Shown here: piece after piece, positions 1-8,874 of the stretch
How positions within the stretch are numbered: the stretch's first letter is position 1
How the letters are laid out: the number at the start of each line of letters is the position of its first letter
Source of the DNA: Falsiroseomonas oleicola
GTDB taxonomy: Bacteria; Pseudomonadota; Alphaproteobacteria; Acetobacterales; Acetobacteraceae
DNA: 64,000 bases
Assembly (NCBI RefSeq): GCF_019029495.1
Contig: NZ_JAERQM010000007.1
Span: 164,082 to 228,081 of the forward strand
Direction: 5' to 3'
The notes under the pieces: model-generated
What the model was told of the DNA's origin: nothing
The model's database searches: none
Seen by the model: only the letters and a program-made list of their open reading frames with translations
Program-made: the position numbers and the translations under genes

Positions 1-3
1 TCA

Positions 4-1071
4 TCATCGCGCGTCTACCCCGATGGCCTCGGCCACGTTCCTGAACCCGTCCCGCCGCAGCGCCGCCGCCAATTCCCGCTTGATGCGGGGGATCAGCGCC
101 GGCCCGTCATAGGCAAACGCCGCATAGAGCTGCACCAGCGCGGCCCCGGCGCGAATTTTTTCCAGCGCCTCCGCCCCGTTGGAGACGCCGCCGCAGCCGA
201 TCAGCACCAGGTCGCGCCCCGCCGCCAGCCGCGCCACGCGGCGCAGCATCTCGGTCGCCGCCGCCCGCAGGGGCGGGCCGGAGAGGCCGCCGGCCTGGGA
301 CTTCAGCGCGGAGCGCAGCGGCGCCGGGCGGGCGATGGTGGTGTTGGAGACGATCAGCCCCTGCATCCCCTGCGCCACCGCGGCCTCGACAATCGGCTCC
401 ACCGCCGCCGGCGACAGGTCCGGCGCGATTTTTATCAATACCGGCGGGCGGGGGCCGGTGAGGCCGGCGCGGGTCTCGGCCAGGGCGGCCAGGATGTCCC
501 GCAGCATCGCCTCCCCCTGCAGATCCCGCAGGCCGGGGGTGTTGGGGGAGGAGATGTTGATGGCGACATAGGCCGCATGCGGCGCCACCGCGGCATAGAG
601 CGCCGGATAGTCCCGCAGCGGCGCCGCGCCATCCTTGTTGATGGCGATGTTCACGCCCAGCACGGCCGGCCGCGCCGCAGGCAACTGCGCGATCCGCGCC
701 AGGAAGGCCGGCAGGCCGCCATTGTTCATGCCCATGCGGTTGATCACCGCCCGGTCCTCCGCCAGCCGGAACAGGCGGGGCTTCGGATTGCCGAATTGCG
801 GCTTCGGGGTGACCGATCCGGCCTCCACGAAGCCGAAGCCCAGCCGCATCAGCGGCAGGATGGCCATCGCCGACTTGTCGAAGCCGGCGGCGAGGCCGAT
901 GGGGTTGCGGAAGTCGCAGCCCAGGGCGCGCGTGGCCAGGATCGGGTCGTCCGCGCTGCGATCCGCGCCGGCGAGGCCGAATCGGAGGGCGCGCAACGCG
1001 AGGTCATGGGCGCGTTCGGGGTCCATGCCGCGCATCAGCGGCATCAGGACGGAGGCGAGTTGGGGGGTCAT
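4..1071 (-). CDS. pyrD: dihydroorotate dehydrogenase (quinone), class 2
   Basis: Oxidises dihydroorotate to orotate with FMN and passes electrons to membrane quinone, the fourth step of pyrimidine synthesis. The 355-residue product has the family blocks in order: NPIGLAAGFDKSA, GFVEAGSVTPKPQ, the substrate/FMN loop NISSPNTPGLRDLQ with the Ser used as base in class 2 enzymes, and near the C-terminus IGCGGVSNGAEAL with LVQLYAAFAYDGP. The frame stays open far upstream, but the ATG at 1071 gives the usual class 2 length and an N-terminal amphipathic helix, so it is preferred. It is divergent from the EamA gene and its stop lies at the window edge. Confidence 0.95.
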   Translation of the reverse strand: MTPQLASVLMPLMRGMDPERAHDLALRALRFGLAGADRSADDPILATRALGCDFRNPIGLAAGFDKSAMAILPLMRLGFGFVEAGSVTPKPQFGNPKPRLFRLAEDRAVINRMGMNNGGLPAFLARIAQLPAARPAVLGVNIAINKDGAAPLRDYPALYAAVAPHAAYVAINISSPNTPGLRDLQGEAMLRDILAALAETRAGLTGPRPPVLIKIAPDLSPAAVEPIVEAAVAQGMQGLIVSNTTIARPAPLRSALKSQAGGLSGPPLRAAATEMLRRVARLAAGRDLVLIGCGGVSNGAEALEKIRAGAALVQLYAAFAYDGPALIPRIKRELAAALRRDGFRNVAEAIGVDAR

Positions 1072-1240
1072 GGCGCGCGGCTTGTGCCCTGTCTCGGCGT
1101 CCCTGGGAAGCTTTCCCGCGATCCGGGGCCGGAGCAGGGGCCGCAAAGCTGCCATGCGCGGCGCCCCGCATGGACTTCGCCCTGTGTCGCGGGCCATATC
1201 CCGCGCGCCATAGTTGTCGGGTTCCGGGGGGGAGGGTGAT

Positions 1241-2107
1241 GTGCGCGGTCCCGCGCTGATGCTGGCCGGGATCGGCCTGTTCGGCCTGCTCGACGCCAAC
1301 AGCAAGTTGCTGTCCGCGGGGCATGAGGTCTGGCAGGTGCTGCTGGTGCGCTTCGCCACGCTGCTGCTGGTGGTCTTCACCATCCGCGCTTTGGTCCCCG
1401 GCTGGGGCGGCGCGCTGACCACCCGATTCCCGCGGCTGCACGCCGCGCGGTCCCTGGTGATGCTGGGCAGCGCCATCTGCTTCTTCCAGGCGTTCCGGCT
1501 GCTGCCGCTGGCGGAGGGCTACCTGGTGTTCTTCACCTCCCCCTTCCTGGTGCTGGCGCTGTCCGCCTGGCTGTTGAAGGAGGCGCCGCCGCCCGTAGCC
1601 TGGGCCTGGTGCGCGGTGGGTTTTGCGGGGGTGGCGATCGGGCTGGCGCCGGGGCTGCTGGGGGGCGGGGAGGCTGGCGGCGCGCCGCTGCTCGGCTACC
1701 TCTACGCCCTGGGCGGCACCTTCTGCTATTCGGCGGTCTTCACCCTGAACCGGCAACTGCGCGCCGAGCCCGGGATTGGCCGCGTGCTGGTCTGGCCGTC
1801 GCTGCTCGGCTTCGCGGTGATGCTGCCGCTGGGGCTGACCCACTGGTCGCCGCCCAGCGCGCTGACCCTGGCGCAGATGGCGGGCAATGGCGTGATCGTC
1901 GGCATCGCCACGGTCTGCCTGGCCGAGGCGTTTCGCCACGCCACCGCCAGCCGCCTGGCGCCCTTCGGCTATTCCGGCCTGGTCTGGAGCCTGACCTGGG
2001 ATTTCGCCTTCTGGGGCCGCGTGCCGCCGCTGGCCATGCTGGCCGGCGCCGCCGTGGTGGTCTTCGCCTGCATCATGAGCGAACGCGCGGCGGCGCGCCG
2101 GCCGTAA
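1241..2107 (+). CDS. EamA/DMT-family drug/metabolite exporter
   Basis: Predicted inner-membrane carrier of the drug/metabolite transporter superfamily, with about ten hydrophobic helices in two EamA repeats over 288 residues. The first repeat opens with GPALMLAGIGLFGLLDANSK, and the second starts near the middle at LLGYLYALGGTFCYS. I chose the GTG at 1241 because a GGAGG stretch lies just upstream (about 1230-1235); a TTG at 1214 is in frame but lacks this. The substrate cannot be read from sequence. It converges on the metallo-hydrolase at 2229-2888, with a perfect palindrome in between. Confidence 0.85.
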   Translation: MRGPALMLAGIGLFGLLDANSKLLSAGHEVWQVLLVRFATLLLVVFTIRALVPGWGGALTTRFPRLHAARSLVMLGSAICFFQAFRLLPLAEGYLVFFTSPFLVLALSAWLLKEAPPPVAWAWCAVGFAGVAIGLAPGLLGGGEAGGAPLLGYLYALGGTFCYSAVFTLNRQLRAEPGIGRVLVWPSLLGFAVMLPLGLTHWSPPSALTLAQMAGNGVIVGIATVCLAEAFRHATASRLAPFGYSGLVWSLTWDFAFWGRVPPLAMLAGAAVVVFACIMSERAAARRP

Positions 2108-2150
2108 GGTACCCCTTTGCCCGCAAGAGCCCTCTCCCCCTGACAGGGGG

Positions 2151-2170
2151 GTTGGACGCATGCGTCCAAC
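2151..2170. repeat. perfect 20-bp palindrome between convergent genes
   Basis: GTTGGACGCA is followed directly by its reverse complement, giving a perfect 10+10 palindrome. C-rich and G-rich tracts on either side (about 2130-2150 and 2174-2186) can extend the pairing imperfectly. It lies between the stops of two convergent genes, so a bidirectional transcription end or a dispersed intergenic repeat is plausible. There is no T-run. Confidence 0.5.
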
Positions 2171-2228
2171 GGTTGGGTGAGGGGGTCTTCGCCGCCCAGA
2201 CCACCGCTCCCTGACGAAAGCGCCCCCC

Positions 2229-2888
2229 CTACCGCGGCAAAAACGGATTCCCCCGCCGCTCCTCCCCGAACGTCCCCCCCGGCCCATGCCCGCACAGGAA
2301 CCGCATCTCGTCCCCCAGCGGCAGCAGCTTGGTGACGATGGCCTGGATCAGCGCCTCATGATCCCCATAGGGAAAATCCGTGCGCCCGATGGAGCCGCGG
2401 AACAGCACATCCCCCACCACCGCGAAGCCCAGCGCCTGGTTCACGAACACCACATGCCCCGGCGCATGGCCCGGGCAATGCAGCACGCCAAAAGGCTGGC
2501 CGGCGATGGAGACGCTTTCACCCTCCGCCAGGAAGCGGTCGGGCGTGGCATTCTCCAGCCCCTCGATGCCGTATTGCCGGCTCTGGGCGGCGATGCCCGC
2601 CAGCAGGAAGGCATCCGCCTCATGCGGCCCCTCCACCTGCACCGGCGCGCCCTGCTGCGCGGTGAGCGCGGCGCGCAGCGCATCGGCGCCGCCGGCATGG
2701 TCCAGATGGCCATGGGTGAGCAGGATATTCTCCACCGCTACCCCCGCCTTGGCGATGGCGGCCAGGATGCGCGGCACGTCGCCGCCCGGGTCGATGACCG
2801 TGCCGCGCAGACTCTCCGCATCCCAGATCAGGGCGCAGTTCTGCTGGAAGGGGGTGACGGGGATCTGGGCAGCTTGGAGCTTGGGCAT
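2229..2888 (-). CDS. metallo-beta-lactamase-fold hydrolase (glyoxalase II-like)
   Basis: Predicted zinc hydrolase of the MBL fold, 219 residues. The metal motif LTHGHLDHAGG (HxHxDH) is clear, followed by CPGHAPGHVVF, the second metal region VVGDVLFRGSIGRTDFP, and a closing FLCGHGPGGTFGEER histidine loop. This set is typical of the YcbL/GloB-like subgroup that hydrolyses thioesters such as S-lactoylglutathione; the exact substrate is inferred. The open frame extends to 2966, but that tail overlaps the neighbouring ariB-like gene, so the internal ATG at 2888 (MPKLQAAQIPVTPFQQNC) is preferred. Confidence 0.88.
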   Translation of the reverse strand: MPKLQAAQIPVTPFQQNCALIWDAESLRGTVIDPGGDVPRILAAIAKAGVAVENILLTHGHLDHAGGADALRAALTAQQGAPVQVEGPHEADAFLLAGIAAQSRQYGIEGLENATPDRFLAEGESVSIAGQPFGVLHCPGHAPGHVVFVNQALGFAVVGDVLFRGSIGRTDFPYGDHEALIQAIVTKLLPLGDEMRFLCGHGPGGTFGEERRGNPFLPR

Positions 2889-2920
2889 GGGGGAAGTGGT
2901 GGAGGGCGGGGGACGGGGAG

Positions 2921-3853
2921 TCAATTCCTTGGCGTAGGGACCGAACAGAGAAAGGTCTTCAGGCAATCAGGAAGCGTCGCGAGCACCGTCAGTGCGCGAA
3001 TTGCATCATTCAGGGGGCTGAACGTCATTTTGGCGCGCCTCATAAATAATTTCGGATTTTTTGAGCCGCGATCCATTTTTAAATGCACAAGAAAATCCAC
3101 AAAAATACGCAGCAAAAACTTCCCGCGCCAGTCTTTTACTGGATCAAGTTTGTGAAAATCAACATAGGTCTTTTCTAGATCCAGAACAGATAGCGAAGAT
3201 AGCTTTGGTACGCCTTCGTAAAAAAACACATCGTCTGCGTCTAGTTTAAGTGCGCCGCTAACGAGTGAAATTCTTGAGGCAATAAGATCATCAATCGAGT
3301 GTGTTGGGATAGAATTCCGCACACAATGAAAAAGGCATAGATTGGGGGTTTTCATTTTTTCGCGATAGGATAAAATTAATTCATCGAATAGGTCGCAGAT
3401 TTTTGAGACCTCCTCATCACCTTCAGGTCCGTGGCACCTATATTCGGCGACCAGTAGTGCCTCAAGAACTTGGCGCGACACCAGGAGATTTTCAAAAGCG
3501 TAAGTTGGCGTCACCCAAAGTTGCGTATCTGCCTGCCGGCCGCGCAAGCCATCAAAATCACGATCAATAAAAAACCAAACACTCGATATCGACAATTGCT
3601 TGCTTTCTCGGATTAAACTAATTAAATCGAGGGCGTTTTGTTTTCCTCGACAATTAAAAAAGGAAATATGACTAAAAATGGTGGAATTAATTATTGCGGT
3701 TGCTGTTTGCACAAAAGTTACATCATCGTTGCCTTCTACGACAAAAATATAAGGCTTTGCTGTTTTTCCTCGAAATTTGATGTAGCTTAGAAGTATCACC
3801 TCGGCAGTATTTGCGGCCGCTGCCAATTTGTCGACTCTGTTTTGATCGGTCAT
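2921..3853 (-). CDS. ariB: DUF4435/TOPRIM protein, PARIS effector-like (AriB)
   Basis: This 310-residue protein has the DUF4435 TOPRIM signature: FVVEGNDDV with Glu40 near the N-terminus, and FFIDRDFDG with Asp97/Asp99. In PARIS systems the DUF4435 partner AriB is held by the AriA ATPase and, once phage anti-restriction proteins are sensed, is released as a TOPRIM ribonuclease acting on tRNA. The acidic TOPRIM residues are all present, so nuclease activity is plausible. It starts 9 bp after the ATPase stop and its GGAG ribosome site overlaps the end of that gene, so the two are surely co-expressed. The DNA is strikingly AT-rich next to its GC-rich neighbours, which indicates acquisition. PARIS is assigned from architecture, not from alignment. 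Confidence 0.78.
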   Translation of the reverse strand: MTDQNRVDKLAAAANTAEVILLSYIKFRGKTAKPYIFVVEGNDDVTFVQTATAIINSTIFSHISFFNCRGKQNALDLISLIRESKQLSISSVWFFIDRDFDGLRGRQADTQLWVTPTYAFENLLVSRQVLEALLVAEYRCHGPEGDEEVSKICDLFDELILSYREKMKTPNLCLFHCVRNSIPTHSIDDLIASRISLVSGALKLDADDVFFYEGVPKLSSLSVLDLEKTYVDFHKLDPVKDWRGKFLLRIFVDFLVHLKMDRGSKNPKLFMRRAKMTFSPLNDAIRALTVLATLPDCLKTFLCSVPTPRN

Positions 3854-3862
3854 TTTCCGAAA

Positions 3863-5290
3863 TCACTCCGCGGAAGTTATTTTGTGTCGGCGGACGGTAA
3901 TTGGCCCTGCATACAAACGAAGTTCGTTCTGGAAAATAAATGGGGAGTGGGTTATTGCAATAAGCTGGCAAAAACTTGGCGAGCGGGCTATGTCGGGTAA
4001 GAATTTTTGTTGCCATTCCATCGAAAGTGATAGTTCTGGCTCATCAATCAATACAATAATCTTTTTGTCTGACTCGAGGTATAGGCGTGCAAATGTGCTG
4101 ACAATTTGTTTTTCGCCAGAAGATAGTGCATCCAAAGGTAACGTCTTGTCTGTGTAAGAGTTGATGACTCGCGCTTCAGCTGAGGTTTTGTCAAAGATAA
4201 ACCGCTTTTCGCTATCATCCTCACCCCAATAAGAGTTGACAACCTCAATGAAATTTTCAATACGAGCTTCTCGACCTTGAGTGGATGCATATGTTTGCAT
4301 TAGCTGATTGAGAAAGCTTTTTAGATATATGTTTTCTTCATTATTAATTTCTCCGCTGGTTATTAGGCGCTCAATTCGGTCTTTCATGTCAGCGGTATCG
4401 CGACCGAGTCGACCAAGAACAACCTGAAGTGAATTCGGGTCTATTGGACTCGTGTTCTCAACGTTTGTTTTGTAGTGGCCGAATATTAGATCGTCCAGAG
4501 TTCTAGCATTTATCGACGAAAACGCCCTCACCGTGGAGCGTCGAATTTCCTCGGCCATTTCAGTCAATTTAGTCTCAACATCTTGAAGCCCAAAATGAAT
4601 GAGCTGATCTCCAGACCAGTCATTTTTATAGTTTGGTCTCGGTCGCTGGGCTGATGGGCGGTACTGATACTCAGGTAGCGAAGTTTCGATGCGGCGGTAT
4701 GTTGGAAGATAAAGAACGGTGTAGCCAGCGAGGGCGCGGGCTACCTCAGAAGAGAAAGCCAAAAATTTTTCCCGCTTTCTCTTGAAGCTATTTATTATTT
4801 CTTTATCAATGATTCCCGTCAAAACCTCTTTCACATATTGATAAGGAGCGTGATAAATAATTGTCTCCCTAGAAAAATATTTTGTCTTTCGAATATCACT
4901 TTCTTCGCCGCTCGCCACGGCGGCGATTAGTTCTTCGGCCTCCAGTCTCGATGGTTCTGGCAAATCAAGTCTCGACCAGCGAGGCGCCTTAAATATTTTA
5001 TCAAACTCTCTTCGCGGAACGGCGAATTCTTCCCTCTTCTTTGTCCAGGTATTCTCAGAAATCTCAAGATGCAATGAAGAGAATTCAATTGAAATTAAAG
5101 CGCTATGGTTTCCGGTTAAAACTGCATGAAGCGCATTCAGCAGCGTTGTTTTTCCTGCGCCGTTCTCGGCCACAAGAATTTGTATGGGGAGATTGGTGTG
5201 AAGTTCTATATCCTTGTATCCATTGGCTAGTTCGAGAGAAAATCTCCGAATTGGCGGACTTTGGCTAAATTCTTGGAAATTTTCTGTCAT
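3863..5290 (-). CDS. ariA: ABC-type AAA ATPase, PARIS sensor-like (AriA)
   Basis: 475-residue ATPase of the AAA_15/AAA_21 (OLD/SMC-like) class. Walker A AENGAGKTT has Lys47; the central region is helical and charged; then come the ABC signature LSSGEKQIV, Walker B IIVLIDEPELSLS and the H-loop AITHSP. In PARIS, AriA assembles into a scaffold that binds AriB and senses the viral trigger. The frame opens at 5383, but the ATG at 5290 has AAGGAG seven bases upstream and starts the domain properly. It forms a two-gene operon with the DUF4435 gene in the canonical ariA-ariB order. It is AT-rich and probably transferred. Other ATPase-DUF4435 pairs exist, so the subtype is left open. Confidence 0.78.
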   Translation of the reverse strand: MTENFQEFSQSPPIRRFSLELANGYKDIELHTNLPIQILVAENGAGKTTLLNALHAVLTGNHSALISIEFSSLHLEISENTWTKKREEFAVPRREFDKIFKAPRWSRLDLPEPSRLEAEELIAAVASGEESDIRKTKYFSRETIIYHAPYQYVKEVLTGIIDKEIINSFKRKREKFLAFSSEVARALAGYTVLYLPTYRRIETSLPEYQYRPSAQRPRPNYKNDWSGDQLIHFGLQDVETKLTEMAEEIRRSTVRAFSSINARTLDDLIFGHYKTNVENTSPIDPNSLQVVLGRLGRDTADMKDRIERLITSGEINNEENIYLKSFLNQLMQTYASTQGREARIENFIEVVNSYWGEDDSEKRFIFDKTSAEARVINSYTDKTLPLDALSSGEKQIVSTFARLYLESDKKIIVLIDEPELSLSMEWQQKFLPDIARSPSFCQLIAITHSPFIFQNELRLYAGPITVRRHKITSAE

Positions 5291-5342
5291 AATTTGGCTC
5301 CTTGTCGGAATGAAAAGACAACAATTCGACTTTTTGATTGTG

Positions 5343-5834
5343 TCAGAATTTAGTGCCCGTCGGATGTCGTCGAGGTATTTCAATATTCATGGGGGTCTGA
5401 GTAGCCACCTCCCCCGCCACCCTCTGAAACACCGCCCTGGCCTCCGCCGCCGAGGCCCGTCCCATCGCCCCGTCCCGCACCGCCTCCCGGCTCCACATCC
5501 AGCTCCGCGCCGGGTCGTCCAGCATGTCCCAGTCCGGAAACAGCCGGGCCGGCGCGTCGCCCACCCAGATCAGCCCCACCTCCATATGCCGGTCATCCCG
5601 CAGGATGCGCCCGAAGGTCGCGGTCACCTTCTCCCGGGGGCCTTCCAGCCATTGCAGAAACAGGTCGGCGCGGCAGACCAGGGCGCCGGTCAGCCCGTCA
5701 CGCTTATTGTTCCGGCGCGCCGCCATCAGGATGTCGTCCAGCATGTCGCCCGAGAATCCGAAGGGGCGGGAGGCATAGATCAACTGAGTCAGCGGCCCGG
5801 CGGTGGGTACCGGTGCGGAGAGGGGGGCGGACAT
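5343..5834 (-). CDS. BLUF-domain blue-light sensor
   Basis: A 163-residue protein made almost entirely of a BLUF flavin photoreceptor domain. The photochemical residues are visible: Tyr20 in LTQLIYAS, Asn43 in AARRNNKRDGLTG and Gln61 in LFLQWLEG, the usual Tyr/Asn/Gln set around FAD. No effector domain is fused, so it is a short stand-alone BLUF protein that probably signals through protein contacts. Its last ~15 codons run into the AT-rich PARIS-like island, so the tail may have been replaced when the island arrived. Confidence 0.87.
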   Translation of the reverse strand: MSAPLSAPVPTAGPLTQLIYASRPFGFSGDMLDDILMAARRNNKRDGLTGALVCRADLFLQWLEGPREKVTATFGRILRDDRHMEVGLIWVGDAPARLFPDWDMLDDPARSWMWSREAVRDGAMGRASAAEARAVFQRVAGEVATQTPMNIEIPRRHPTGTKF

Positions 5835-5876
5835 GGACGGAAGCTCCCGGATTCGTTGCGCCGAGCTTACCCAGCT

Positions 5877-7682
5877 TCACCGCCGCCCGAACAGCTTCTC
5901 CAGCTCCGCCTTGCCGAAACGCAGCACCGTCGGCCGCCCATGCGAACAGGTGGCCGCGCGCGGCGTCGCCTCCATCTGGCGCAGCAGCGCCGCCATCTCG
6001 GCGCCGGCCAGCCGCCGCCCGGCGCGGATCGAACCATGGCAGGCCAGGCGGGCCACCGCCGCATCCAGCCGCGCCTCCAGCGCCAGCGCCTCATCCATCT
6101 CGGCCAGCTCCGCCGCCAGGTCGCGCAGCAGCGGCGCCGGGTCGGGGGCGCCGAGCAAGGCGGGCAAGGCGCGCACGAGGATCGCGCCGGGGCCGCCAAA
6201 GCCCTCGATCTCCAGGCCGAGCCGCGCCAGCGCCGGCGCCTGGTCCAGCAGCCGCGCCGCGTCGCCGGCGGGCAGTTCCACCACCGCCGGCAGCAGCAGC
6301 GGCTGGGCGCGGACGCCGCCTTCCACAAGCTGCGCGCGCAGCGCCTCATGCGTCAGGCGTTCGTGGGCCGCATGCTGGTCCACCAGCACCAGCGACCCGT
6401 CCGGCGCCTCCGCCAGCACATAGGTGTCGAGGATCTGGCCGAGCGGCCGCCCCAGCGGGCCTTCCTCCGCGAAATCGGGCAGGGGTTGCGGCGGCGGCGG
6501 CGGGGCGAAGCCGAGCGGCAGGGAAGCGCCGCGCGGCCGCTGCGGCAGCGGCCCGCTCGGCGGGCGCCAGCCGGGGAAGGCGGGGGCGGCCTCGGCGAAA
6601 CCCTCCAGGCCCGGCGCCTCGGCGGGGCCGCGCATCGGCCAGGGGGCGAGGGCCGGGGTGGTGGCGAGGCCTTCGGGCGCCGCGCCGCTCGCGCCCACGG
6701 CCAAGGCGCGGTGCAAGGCGGAAATCATCAGCCCGCGCACCCCCGGCGCATCCCGGAAGCGCAGCTCGGTCTTCATCGGGTGGACGTTCACATCCACCGC
6801 CTCCGGCGGCACGTCGAGGAACAGGGCGGCGACGGGGAAGCGCTTGGCCGGCACCATGTCGCGGTAGGCGACGCGCAGCGCCGTGCGCAGCAGCGGGTCC
6901 CGCACCGGGCGGCGGTTCACCACCAGGTGCTGCGCCGCGCCCGTGGCCGTGTGATGCGTCGGCAGGCCGGCGAGGCCGGTCAGCGCCACGCCATCGCGCA
7001 GCGCCTCCAGCGGCACCGCCGCCCCGGCGAAATCGGCGCCGAGCAAGGCGGCGATGCGGCCCTCGCGTGTGGCGGGCGGCAGGTCGAGCACCTTGCGACC
7101 CTCCACCTCCACCCGGAAGGCGACCTCCGGCCAGGCCATGGCGAGGCGCCGCACCGCCTCCACCGCCTGTTCGGCCTCATGGCGCGGGGTGCGGAGGAAG
7201 GCGCGGCGGGCCGGGGTGGCGAAGAACAGGTCGCGCACCTCGACGCGCGTGCCCGGCGCGCCGGCCGCCGGCCCCACGGCGGATTTGCGCCCGCCCTCCA
7301 CGCTGATGGCATGCGCGGTGCCGTCCACAAGCCGGGAGGTGAGGGTGAGGCGGGAGACCGCGCCGATGGAGGGCAGCGCCTCCCCCCGGAAGCCCAGGGT
7401 CGCGATGCGGAACAGCATCGCTTCCTCGGCGAGCTTGGAGGTGGCGTGGCGTTCGAGGGCGAGGGACAGGTCCTCGGCGCCCATGCCATGGCCGTCATCC
7501 TCCACCAGGATGCGGCCGATGCCGCCTTCCTCCAGGGATACGGCGATGCGGCGGGCGCCGGCATCCAGCGCGTTCTCCACCAGCTCCTTCACCGCGGCGG
7601 CCGGGCGCTCGACCACCTCGCCGGCCGCGATGCGGTTGGAGGTGGTCTCGGAGAGAAGGCGAATCCGGGGCGCGGGGGCCAT
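5877..7682 (-). CDS. mutL: DNA mismatch repair protein MutL
   Basis: 601-residue MutL. The GHKL ATPase end is clear: IAAGEVVERP, KELVENALDAG, EDDGHGM, TLGFRGEALPSI and later VNVHPMKTELRF. A proline/alanine-rich linker leads to the dimerisation domain, which has the endonuclease motif VDQHAAHERLTHE near residue 433 (DQHAx2Ex4E) and a closing CSHGRPTVLRF metal-site motif. So it is a nicking-competent MutL, as expected in bacteria without MutH. It couples MutS mismatch recognition to strand removal. It follows the BLUF gene on the same strand with a short gap. Confidence 0.96.
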   Translation of the reverse strand: MAPAPRIRLLSETTSNRIAAGEVVERPAAAVKELVENALDAGARRIAVSLEEGGIGRILVEDDGHGMGAEDLSLALERHATSKLAEEAMLFRIATLGFRGEALPSIGAVSRLTLTSRLVDGTAHAISVEGGRKSAVGPAAGAPGTRVEVRDLFFATPARRAFLRTPRHEAEQAVEAVRRLAMAWPEVAFRVEVEGRKVLDLPPATREGRIAALLGADFAGAAVPLEALRDGVALTGLAGLPTHHTATGAAQHLVVNRRPVRDPLLRTALRVAYRDMVPAKRFPVAALFLDVPPEAVDVNVHPMKTELRFRDAPGVRGLMISALHRALAVGASGAAPEGLATTPALAPWPMRGPAEAPGLEGFAEAAPAFPGWRPPSGPLPQRPRGASLPLGFAPPPPPQPLPDFAEEGPLGRPLGQILDTYVLAEAPDGSLVLVDQHAAHERLTHEALRAQLVEGGVRAQPLLLPAVVELPAGDAARLLDQAPALARLGLEIEGFGGPGAILVRALPALLGAPDPAPLLRDLAAELAEMDEALALEARLDAAVARLACHGSIRAGRRLAGAEMAALLRQMEATPRAATCSHGRPTVLRFGKAELEKLFGRR

Positions 7683-7780
7683 GCGGAGGATGTGCGGCGG
7701 CGGCGCTGGGATGTCCAGCGCCCTCGATTCTGGTTCGCGTGATTCAGACTTTTCGGCGATTCCGCCTCAAGTCATCACGC

Positions 7781-8641
7781 TCAGCCGCCGAGGAAATCCC
7801 GGATCGCCGAATCATAGTCGCCATCGCGCTGCCAGCGCTTGGTCGTGGCGGCATCGGGCAGGCCCGCCAGGTCCGTCGGCGCGGTGCCGTCCCGCAGCGC
7901 CTTCAGCGTGGCATGCACCGCCTGCATCGCCGCCGGGAAGGTGGCATGGCCCTGCAGCGCCACGCGGGCGCCGTGCTGCGCCAGGGTCGCGGCACCGCCA
8001 ATCCCCGCCTTGGCGCTGCCCACCAGGATCGGCAGGCCGGTCGCCGCCCGCAATGCGTCGAGCTGGGCGAGGTCAGTGAGGCCGGTCACGAAGATGCCGT
8101 CCGCCCCGGCCTTGGCATAGGCTGTGGCCCGGGCCACCGCATCCTCCGTGCTGGTGACCGAGAGGGCGGAGGTGCGGGCGATGATGACGAGCGACGGATC
8201 ACTCCGCGCCGCCAGCGCCGCGCGGATCTTGCCGAGGCCTTCCTCCGGCGACAGCAGCGCGGTCTTCTCCGGCCCATAGGGGCGGGGCAGCAGCGTGTCC
8301 TCGATGGTCAGGGCAGCGACACCGGCCGTCTCCAGCTCCTCCACCGTCCGCATGACGGAGAGGGCATTGCCATAGCCGTGGTCGGCATCGACCAGCAGCG
8401 GCGGGGCGCCGGCCCGGGTGATGCGGCGGATGAGGTCGGCGAATTCGGTCAGCGTCAGGATGATATGGTCCGGCGCGCCGAGCACGGCGAGCGAGGCGAC
8501 GGAGCCGCCGAGGATCGCCGTCTCGAAGCCCAGATCGGCGGCGATGCGGCCGGAAATGGCATCGAAGACGCTGGCCGGATGCACGCAGGCCGCGCCTTCC
8601 AGCACCGCCCGGAAGGCCTTTCGCCGTTCTGTCGCCGTCAT
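7781..8641 (-). CDS. isocitrate lyase/PEP mutase family protein (oxaloacetate decarboxylase-like)
   Basis: 286-residue alpha/beta-barrel lyase of the PEP mutase/isocitrate lyase superfamily. VHPASVFDAISGRIAADLGF, LLVDADHGYGNALSV (DADxGYGN) and LTIEDTLLPRPYG mark the metal/oxyanion site. The length and the NALSV/IEDT variants resemble the PA4872-type oxaloacetate decarboxylase more than methylisocitrate lyase, which would carry a KRCGH loop that is absent here. The ATG at 8641 has AGGGA just upstream and gives family length. No partner genes identify a pathway. Confidence 0.85.
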   Translation of the reverse strand: MTATERRKAFRAVLEGAACVHPASVFDAISGRIAADLGFETAILGGSVASLAVLGAPDHIILTLTEFADLIRRITRAGAPPLLVDADHGYGNALSVMRTVEELETAGVAALTIEDTLLPRPYGPEKTALLSPEEGLGKIRAALAARSDPSLVIIARTSALSVTSTEDAVARATAYAKAGADGIFVTGLTDLAQLDALRAATGLPILVGSAKAGIGGAATLAQHGARVALQGHATFPAAMQAVHATLKALRDGTAPTDLAGLPDAATTKRWQRDGDYDSAIRDFLGG

Positions 8642-8683
8642 TCCCTGGGTCCCCCGGTCGTTTCCGGGGGAAGGGTAGCGCGT

Positions 8684-8793
8684 CGCCGGGTGGCTGACAG
8701 CCCACCCGGCGGCGCCTTTCCACCCGGCCGCGCCAATGGGGGGCGCGCCGGCCGGGCAGGTCACACGAGCGGGCCGGTCTCTTGGCCGGCCCG
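8684..8793. terminator. two GC hairpins downstream of the Deg protease gene
   Basis: Two perfect inverted repeats lie between the lyase start and the protease stop: a 10-bp stem at 8684-8693/8702-8711 (CGCCGGGTGG arms) and an 8-bp stem at 8770-8777/8786-8793 (CGGGCCGG arms). For the minus-strand protease they lie downstream of the stop and could end its transcript. No T-run follows either, so intrinsic termination is uncertain. Confidence 0.35.
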
Positions 8794-8874
8794 AGCGGCC
8801 GAACGGCCGCCGCCGCCTATGCGGCGAGCCAAGCCGCCGGAGGCGGCGCCCGGCGCTTGAGGGCGGCCCTGCTA

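Noticed and set aside
1004..2287. 427-codon minus-strand open frame
   Set aside because: Antisense to the EamA exporter gene, with low-complexity Arg/Gln/Gly composition.
5214..7742. 842-codon plus-strand open frame
   Set aside because: It lies opposite mutL and BLUF, is rich in Arg/Gly/His/Gln as antisense GC-rich frames are, and matches no family.
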